Shown here piece by piece: positions 58,566 to 64,000 of a stretch of 64,000 nucleotides of DNA. Numbering within the stretch: position 1 is the stretch's first letter; every line of letters starts with the position of its first letter. Source of the DNA: VXYL01 sp965116935 (GTDB taxonomy: Bacteria; Pseudomonadota; Gammaproteobacteria; Pseudomonadales; Azotimanducaceae); the NCBI GenBank assembly GCA_965116935.1, contig OZ220737.1, positions 4,402,001-4,466,000 on the forward strand, read 5' to 3'. The translations under genes were made by a program, and so were the position numbers. Under the pieces are notes generated by a model. The model saw only the letters and a program-made list of their open reading frames with translations, was not told the DNA's origin and searched no databases.

Positions 58566-61046
58566 CTAGGTCTCGAACTGCCGCGCCCGCCGTCGTAGCG
58601 ACCGTCGCAACAGCAGGGAGTTGCCCGTGACGCAGGCGCTCGACAGAGCCATGGCGGCGCCGGCGAGGGTGGGGCTTAGGTAGCCGAGCATCGCGGCCGG
58701 GATGCCGATGATGTTATAGATGAAGGCCCAGAAGAGGTTTTGCCGGATCTTGCGCACCGTCGCCCGGCCGGCGGCAATGGCTTCCGGGACCAGCATTGGA
58801 TCAGGTCGCATCAGGGTCACGCCGGCGGTTTCCATCGCCACGTCCGCGCCGGAGCCGATGGCGACTCCCACATCTGCGGCCGCAAGCGCCGGCGCATCGT
58901 TGACGCCATCGCCGATCATGGCCACGCACTCGCCCTGCTGCTGTCGCGCAGCAACTTGCTGCGCCTTGCCCTCCGGCTTCACTCCGCCGTACGCCTCGGC
59001 GATGCCCACCTCCTCGCCGATGCGCCGAACGATGGCGGCAGAGTCACCGGAAAGCAGCACCGGTTCCACCCCCATCGCCTTCAGCCGTTCTATGGCTCGC
59101 GCCGACTGCTGGCGCAGCGGATCGGCGATGGCGAAGACGCCGAGGGGACCACGCTCATCGGCGGCCCAGACGAGGGTGTGGGTGGCTGGGTCAAACGGCG
59201 TGGACGGCACCGCCGCTCCGGCCAGCGCGAACTCGGCATTGCCCACGCGCACGGTGCGCCCCTCCACCTGCGCGGCTACGCCCTGGCCAACGGCATTGTG
59301 GAAGTCGGTGGCGAGGGCCGGCGTCACACCACATTCTTCCGCGAGGCGACCGATGGCGGCTGCCAACGGATGCTCGCTGGCGCGCTGCACGCCGGCAACC
59401 AGTCGCAGCAGTTCCTCCTCCTGGGCCTCGGCGTCGGCGCCGACCGCTCGGGAGTGCAAGTCGCCAAGGAGCGCAATGTCCTCCACCCGCGCCTTGCCTT
59501 CCGTGAGAGTGCCGGTCTTGTCGAAGATCACCGTGCCCACCGCATGGACGCGTTCGAGTGCGTCGATGTCTCGAAACAAAATCCCCCTTCGCGCGGCGGC
59601 ACCGGTGCCGGTCATCACCGCCGTCGGAGTCGCAAGGCCCAGCGCACACGGGCAGGCGATGACAAGCACGGAGACCGCCGCCACCAGCGCCGCCCCGGCA
59701 TTGCCGGTCGCGAAAAGCCAGCCAAGGAAGGTGCAGGCGGACAGCGCCACCACCACGGGAACGAAGGTGCCGCTGATGCGGTCCACCAGGCGCTGCAATG
59801 CCGCCTTGCCGCGCTGGGCGTCCTCCACCATTCGGATGATCCGCGTGAGGGCGCTCTCCTCGCCCACAGTGGTGGCGCGGATTTCAAGATAGCCATGCGC
59901 GTTCACGGCGCCGCCGGTGACTTCATCACCGGGCACCTTCGGCACCGGCATGCTCTCGCCGCTGATGACCGACTCGTCCACCTCGCTCGCACCGACAACC
60001 ACTTCGCCATCGACGGCAATGCGCTCGCCGGGCCGCACCAACACGACATCGCCCCGCACCACCTGGCTTAGCGGTTTATCGACCTCGGCGCCGTCCGGGT
60101 TACGCACCCGAGCAACGGACGGTCGCAAATCCATCAACTCGCGAATCGCGCTGGTGGTGGCGCGACGGGCACGACTCTCCAAGTGCTTTCCGAGCAGCAC
60201 CAGCGTGATGATGACCGCCGATGCCTCGAAGTAGAGCTGGCCGTCGGCGGCCTCGCCGAGCGCGATCAGCAAGTACCAGCTATAGAAATACGCGGCGGAC
60301 GTGCCGAGCGCCACCAGCACGTCCATGTTGGCACCGCCCCCACGCAACGCGTTGAACGCGCCGCGATAGAAGCGCGCGCCCAGGATGAACTGAATCGGGG
60401 TGGCAAGCAGCACCTCGCCGGCCGGCATGAGGTGCAGTTCCTCGATGCCGAACGCCTGGAAGATCATGCCAACGACCATCGGCAGCGTCATCAAGGCCGC
60501 CGTGACCACCACCCGGCGTTCCGAGTCGATGCGACGGGACTCGCGCTCGGCTCGTTCCCGCTCGCTCGCTTCGTCGCCGGCGTCAACCACCAGTCGATAT
60601 CCCGCATCTGAGACTCGCGCCGCGAGGGCTTCTCCGGTGACGGTGCCGGAAAGCGTTGTGACCGTGGCGCGTTCGAGGGCCAGGTTGACTTCCGCGTCCA
60701 CGACGCCGGGTTCGGCACGAATCGCCCGTTCCACCCGCGTCACGCAGGCGGCGCAGGTCATGCCCTCGACGGGATAGGTGGTTTGATCGGTGGTGGCGGA
60801 AAAGCCAGCTCGGGCAACGACTTCCGCAATCTGCGCCGCGTCGAGCGCATTCTCGTCCAACGACACCGCGGCACGAGCCAAGGCTAGGTTGACGTGCGCC
60901 TCCACCACCCCCGGCGCATCGCCCAAAACCCGTTCCAGCCGGGCAACGCAGGCCGCGCATGTCATGCCCTCGACCTCAATGTCGAGCACGCATGAGCTTG
61001 TGCGCCGTGGCGGGCGCGATGGCAGTGGGTTCGCATCTTGCATCAT
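58566..61046 (-). CDS. copA: Copper-exporting P1B-type ATPase
   Basis: This 826-aa pump removes Cu(I) from the cytosol. Two heavy-metal-binding domains at the N-terminus each have GMTCAAC. The transmembrane metal site is CPCALGLATP, the phosphorylation site is FDKTGTLTEGKA, the SEHPLAAAI loop is P1B-specific and GDGVNDAPALA is the hinge. ATG at 61046 was chosen over a GTG two codons upstream. No copper regulator (CueR) gene or clear CueR box was found nearby, nor a copper chaperone. It is transcribed alone. Confidence 0.95.
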   Translation of the reverse strand: MMQDANPLPSRPPRRTSSCVLDIEVEGMTCAACVARLERVLGDAPGVVEAHVNLALARAAVSLDENALDAAQIAEVVARAGFSATTDQTTYPVEGMTCAACVTRVERAIRAEPGVVDAEVNLALERATVTTLSGTVTGEALAARVSDAGYRLVVDAGDEASERERAERESRRIDSERRVVVTAALMTLPMVVGMIFQAFGIEELHLMPAGEVLLATPIQFILGARFYRGAFNALRGGGANMDVLVALGTSAAYFYSWYLLIALGEAADGQLYFEASAVIITLVLLGKHLESRARRATTSAIRELMDLRPSVARVRNPDGAEVDKPLSQVVRGDVVLVRPGERIAVDGEVVVGASEVDESVISGESMPVPKVPGDEVTGGAVNAHGYLEIRATTVGEESALTRIIRMVEDAQRGKAALQRLVDRISGTFVPVVVALSACTFLGWLFATGNAGAALVAAVSVLVIACPCALGLATPTAVMTGTGAAARRGILFRDIDALERVHAVGTVIFDKTGTLTEGKARVEDIALLGDLHSRAVGADAEAQEEELLRLVAGVQRASEHPLAAAIGRLAEECGVTPALATDFHNAVGQGVAAQVEGRTVRVGNAEFALAGAAVPSTPFDPATHTLVWAADERGPLGVFAIADPLRQQSARAIERLKAMGVEPVLLSGDSAAIVRRIGEEVGIAEAYGGVKPEGKAQQVAARQQQGECVAMIGDGVNDAPALAAADVGVAIGSGADVAMETAGVTLMRPDPMLVPEAIAAGRATVRKIRQNLFWAFIYNIIGIPAAMLGYLSPTLAGAAMALSSACVTGNSLLLRRSLRRRARQFET

Positions 61047-61454
61047 GAGCACGCCGCGAGCGGGAAGTAGCCCGCATACCCCTTTGATTTAAGGTCGATC
61101 AGTCCCATCATGCCAGACGCGTCCTCAATGCCGTCCGCTTCCACTGATTACAACTTTGTTGCAACGATTCCCGTTTGCGTTCCTCTCAGCCCCAGCTTGG
61201 CTCTGGCGGCGCCACCTGTCCCCTGGCTTTTCCCATCTTGCAGCACGGCCCGGCCTTGATGCAGGTGTTGTTGCCTCGTCGGCCCGCCCCGGTACCGGTC
61301 CGGTCCATCCGCGGCACCGCACACCAACACCCCCATTCCGTGGATGGGGACACCAGCTCCACCATGGGCCCATATGTCGTCGCAAGTGCTCCCACATGCC
61401 GCTTCGGTGAAGCCCATGTCGAGGACACCAAACCCGGCTCAGGCGTCGTGGCCG
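61047..61454. other. Intergenic region of about 400 nt, no gene seen
   Basis: It lies between the copA start and the decayed SUMF1-type gene. Frames on the minus strand are open by chance but have no recognised sequence. Base composition is less strongly GC-biased by codon position than in the neighbouring genes, which suggests non-coding or decayed DNA. The copA promoter should be here. Confidence 0.45.
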
Positions 61455-62535
61455 TCACTGCCAGTCTGCGCAACGACCGTCCCCAAACCCGTCAAACGAA
61501 CGAAAGCCGCCGAAGTCGATCCGGAGGCCGGAGGCGTCCCCAATGCGGTCTGCGGCGCGCAGGTCCCCCGGGAAGTGTAGTCCCAGGAGCCGCCGCGCAC
61601 GACGCGACGCGTGCAATCGCCCGCGATCCACGCGCTGCCGTCCGACGGGGCGCCCGCGTAGCTGCCGTCCAGCAGTCCTCCACCCACTCCCACACGTTCC
61701 CGTGCATCTCGTACAGACCGAACGAATTGGCGCGGAACGAACCCACCGGCACCGTCTGCTCGTTGTCCCACTCGCTCCCACAACCGTGGCAGTTCGCCCG
61801 GTTCACCCCGATCTCGTTTGCCCCAGCCGTACTTCGTCGTCGTCCTCGTACGCGCTGCATACTCCCACTCCGACTCGCTCGGCAGACGGTACGTCGCACC
61901 CGTCTGCGCCGACAGCCACGCCACGTAATCCTGCGCGTCGTGCCACGACATGCTGATGACCGGGCGGCGGCCACGACCCCAGCCGTGGTCGTCCACCTTG
62001 TTCGGGTACGTGAACCGGTCGTAGTCCTCGAACGTCACCTCGTGCACCGACAGCGCGAACGGCGCCGCAATGGTGACCTCGTGAACGGGTTTCTCGCGGT
62101 CCCAGCAGTCGTCGTTCGACAGGCAGCCCATGCGGAACCGACCCGCAGGGATCACCACCATCTCGGGCCCTCGCCGCCGCCGCTCAGGCGGTCGTGGAAG
62201 ACGCTGCCGGGTGCGACCGGGATCCCGGACCGTTCCGCACCCCGCAAGCTCCCCGGTGCAGGCACCGCGGTCCCACCGCGCGCCTTTACCTTCGCCGCAA
62301 TGACCGAATCGCCGACCCCCGCCTCCGCGAGCATCACCACTGCATCAACGCCGGTGTCGAAGTCCGTCGCCGACGAGTCGATCATCGCCACGATCGCCGC
62401 CTCGCCAACCCCCGTCTTCGTCAACCGCAGAACGTCCGCGTTGGTCAGTACCCCGTCGGCTGCTGCCGCCTCCATCCCGAACAGCAACACCGCCAGCCAG
62501 GCTGCCACCGACGCGCCAGCCTTCCCGTCGCGCAT
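61455..62535 (-). pseudogene. SUMF1/formylglycine-generating-enzyme-like exported protein, multiply frameshifted
   Basis: The reconstructed protein began at ATG 62535 (GGAG 8 nt upstream) with a signal peptide, a helical repeat region (DVLRLTKTGVGEAAIVAMI, and a second similar block VMLAEAGVGDSVIAAKV), then the SUMF1 fold. The first break is near 62160: GGGEGPRWW then stop, while MVVIPAGRFRMG continues in another frame. Further breaks near 61850 and 61680 move NSFGLYEMHGNVWEWVEDCW, then YAGAPSDGSAWIAGDCTRR, then LRAADRIGDASGLRIDFGGF into different frames. At least three or four shifts exist. SUMF1-like domains bind or modify targets in secreted proteins. It is clearly not translatable as is. 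Confidence 0.7.
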
Positions 62536-62819
62536 AACTCGTTCTCCGCCCCCTCCCCGCCAATCCGCCGACGCGCCGGCCGCAACGCAAGGACCGGACA
62601 AGGCCGGACAAGGTCTCAAAAAACGACCGCCGCAGTGCAGCCCCAGCGCTTCTCCCTGCTTGCCATCGCATCCATCCCGCGCCACCGGCATGAGGCTGGC
62701 CGGCCCACCGCTTCGTCCATGCCTCCCACTCGGCCCAGCCCTCGCGCAGCCGGGCGACGGCCGCCTCAAGCCGCCGCAGCGCCATCCCCGGGTTCGCAGC
62801 CGTCACCCAACCATCCCGC

Positions 62820-63440
62820 TCATCCGCAGTTCCCCTTTCCGTCACTCTCCCCTCCGTTGCCGCGGCGCGCAGTACCGCTCTTCACGACATCGGATGGTGC
62901 CACCATGCGCTCGCCACCCTCCCCGGCGGGAAACACCTCGTGCAGCGCGTCGAGCAGCTTGCAGGACGCGTTCTTGCCGCCGCCGCACCCAACGACATGC
63001 TCCCTATGAAAGCACTGGCTCTTTCTGCCGACCTGGGCCAACTCCGAAGCGCTGAGCGGGCCGTACGGGCGCCCGCCCGTCCACCCGAAACCCCAGCGGA
63101 ACGAAATCGGCAGGCCTGGCGACCCGAACGCGCGAACGGCCGCGTAGTAGATGGCACCCAGGCCCGGCCTGGTCGCGGCTATGCAGCTACGAAACTCACG
63201 GTCCGCCAATAGCCGCGCACGCTGAGTCCCGCCCTGCCAGTACGCGAAGTCGTGGACGATACAGCAATGGCCAAAGTCTAGGTCCGGAGCCCACGAACAC
63301 CCGTCGGAGTTGAACGGGCGCAAGGCCGACCCGGCATCGCCGTCACACCCGACCAGACCGACCAACCCGAACAACACCAACAGTCCGACACCTCGCCGCC
63401 TCGTTCTCGGCGCGAATCGCGGAAAGCGCGTCCCAAGCAT
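62820..63440 (-). CDS. Phospholipase A2-like lipoprotein
   Basis: A predicted 206-aa lipoprotein. After basic residues comes the signal segment GVGLLVLFGLVGLVGC with a lipobox LVGC, so the cysteine would be lipid-anchored. The mature part has DGCSWAPDLDFGHCCIVHDFAYWQGGT, of which the piece HCCIVHDFAYWQGGT resembles the PLA2 active-site helix (CCxxHD), with further cysteines in FRSCIAATRPG. ATG at 63440 was chosen because it places the signal peptide at the start. Such proteins are found in proteobacteria and may cleave lipids at the envelope or outside. The C-terminal part (SELAQVGRKSQCFHREHV) is not assigned. Confidence 0.65.
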   Translation of the reverse strand: MLGTRFPRFAPRTRRRGVGLLVLFGLVGLVGCDGDAGSALRPFNSDGCSWAPDLDFGHCCIVHDFAYWQGGTQRARLLADREFRSCIAATRPGLGAIYYAAVRAFGSPGLPISFRWGFGWTGGRPYGPLSASELAQVGRKSQCFHREHVVGCGGGKNASCKLLDALHEVFPAGEGGERMVAPSDVVKSGTARRGNGGESDGKGNCG

Positions 63441-63953
63441 CGGCAGCCGGATCTCCGCACCCGTGGCACGCCGGACGGTACCCCAACTCGACCGTGCGTG
63501 AACGCCCGGTTGCCTCACCATCTCAGGGCGATCGGCCGGACAAGGCACGCGACGCGCCGTCTGATCCTTTGGCCCAACCTCTTCCGGGTAGCGTGCCAGC
63601 ACCTCCAGCGCCGCGTCCGACAGCAGCGCGACGTGATCCTCCGGATATCGGTCTCCGAGTCGCCCCGGATCGGCGTTGAGGGTCATGGGATCACAAGGGA
63701 CATCGTTGCCCCGGACACTACCTGTCCCGGCCCCTTGGCTACAACGGTCCTTTGCAAACCCCAACTCCCTGATAGGGCTTGCCCAAATGGTGTTTCCGGG
63801 GTGCGGTGAGGCCGCGAACTGGGCCTTCGGCTGCCGGCATTCACGGCATAGGTGAGGTCCGCCCACGCCGTCGGGAAGCCCCTCGATCTGCTTCGCAACT
63901 GCTTTACCAGCAGGTGCCGCCATCTCCACATCGGCCAGGCGCGTCGGATCGGG
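63441..63953. other. Stretch of about 510 nt without a supported gene
   Basis: The minus-strand frame of the lipoprotein remains open upstream here (to 63929), and parts such as RLGDRYPEDHVALLSDAALE look protein-like, but no ribosome site or family supports a gene. It could be a decayed reading frame joined to the lipoprotein gene. Confidence 0.4.
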
Positions 63954-64000
63954 TCAAGTGTTGAGGAACATCGCCATCATGCCGAGCCACACCAGCAGCA
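63954..64000 (-). CDS. C-terminal end of an unidentified membrane-protein gene
   Basis: The last 15 codons on the minus strand read LLVWLGMMAMFLNT then TGA (63956-63954). The hydrophobic run suggests the end of a membrane helix. Too little is in view to name it. Confidence 0.4.
   Translation of the reverse strand, partial: LLVWLGMMAMFLNT

Noticed and set aside
63441..63929. N-terminal extension of the phospholipase-like protein or a separate gene
   Set aside because: The frame is open but would bury the signal peptide; no ribosome site or family match supports it.
1..64000. tRNA or rRNA genes
   Set aside because: No T-arm (GTTCGAATC-type) or rRNA signature was found in the intergenic gaps read by eye; a covariance search would be needed to exclude them fully.

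Overview
This window is a high-GC, densely coded chromosomal segment of a proteobacterium, most likely an uncultured gammaproteobacterium. Supporting signs are a FabY-type 3-ketoacyl synthase, SirB1, RF3, an RF2 gene with the classic programmed +1 frameshift, YgjP, and many GTG/TTG starts with 4-nt stop/start overlaps. There are no rRNA or tRNA genes, no complete IS element and no CRISPR array. Short GC-rich palindromic repeats (core GGGAAGGCA..TGCCTTCCC and others) sit in many intergenic gaps. Several genes carry frameshifts, which could be real decay or assembly error.

Layout. 0-2 kb: the 5' end of an RND efflux pump (-), a frameshifted DUF429-like gene and a lone PIN-domain toxin-like gene (+). 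2-5.2 kb: a spermidine/putrescine-type ABC importer (ATPase, PotB-like, PotC-like; -) with no binding protein beside it. 5.6-6.6 kb: a YgjP metalloprotease-like gene (-) and, on the + strand, a compact candidate small transcript with a near-perfect Shine-Dalgarno, a 10-codon ORF and a strong terminator. 6.6-12.6 kb: a minus-strand run prfB, lysS, ung, mmsA and a Gfo/Idh oxidoreductase. 13-17.8 kb: a large type ISP/IIG-like restriction-modification enzyme followed by a partly deleted duplication of its 3' end and of an Rpn-family nuclease gene.

18-27 kb: lipid metabolism. A single 1633-residue acyl-CoA carboxylase carries AccA-like, AccD-like, biotin carboxylase and biotinyl domains. It is divergent from moaB, a thiolase and fabY, so malonyl-CoA supply and chain initiation lie together. 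26.7-29.8 kb: sirB1, prfC and an unknown gene (-). 29.9-33.2 kb: aroF/G-type DAHP synthase, suhB-type phosphatase, an exported methyltransferase-like protein and a GST (+). 33.3-42.3 kb: a small exported protein, an AmpG-like MFS carrier, a Rieske-fusion protein, a coiled-coil/nuclease-like protein, a flavin monooxygenase, then an enoyl-CoA hydratase, a ferredoxin, a TauD-type dioxygenase and a metallo-beta-lactamase hydrolase.

42.7-49 kb: a tightly coupled cluster built around larC, larB and larE, which make the nickel-pincer nucleotide cofactor. It is flanked by two aldo/keto reductases (one Tat-exported and cysteine-rich) and an MFS carrier, with no larA in view. 49-57 kb: Uma2, MATE, xth, an alpha/beta hydrolase, a Tat-type aldo/keto reductase, a ferredoxin, coaE, a PHP phosphoesterase and a two-subunit hot-dog hydratase. 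57-58.5 kb: a possible HicB-HicA fusion and an AbrB/PIN pair. 58.6-64 kb: a CopA copper ATPase, then a decayed SUMF1-family gene, a phospholipase A2-like lipoprotein and the 3' end of an unidentified gene.
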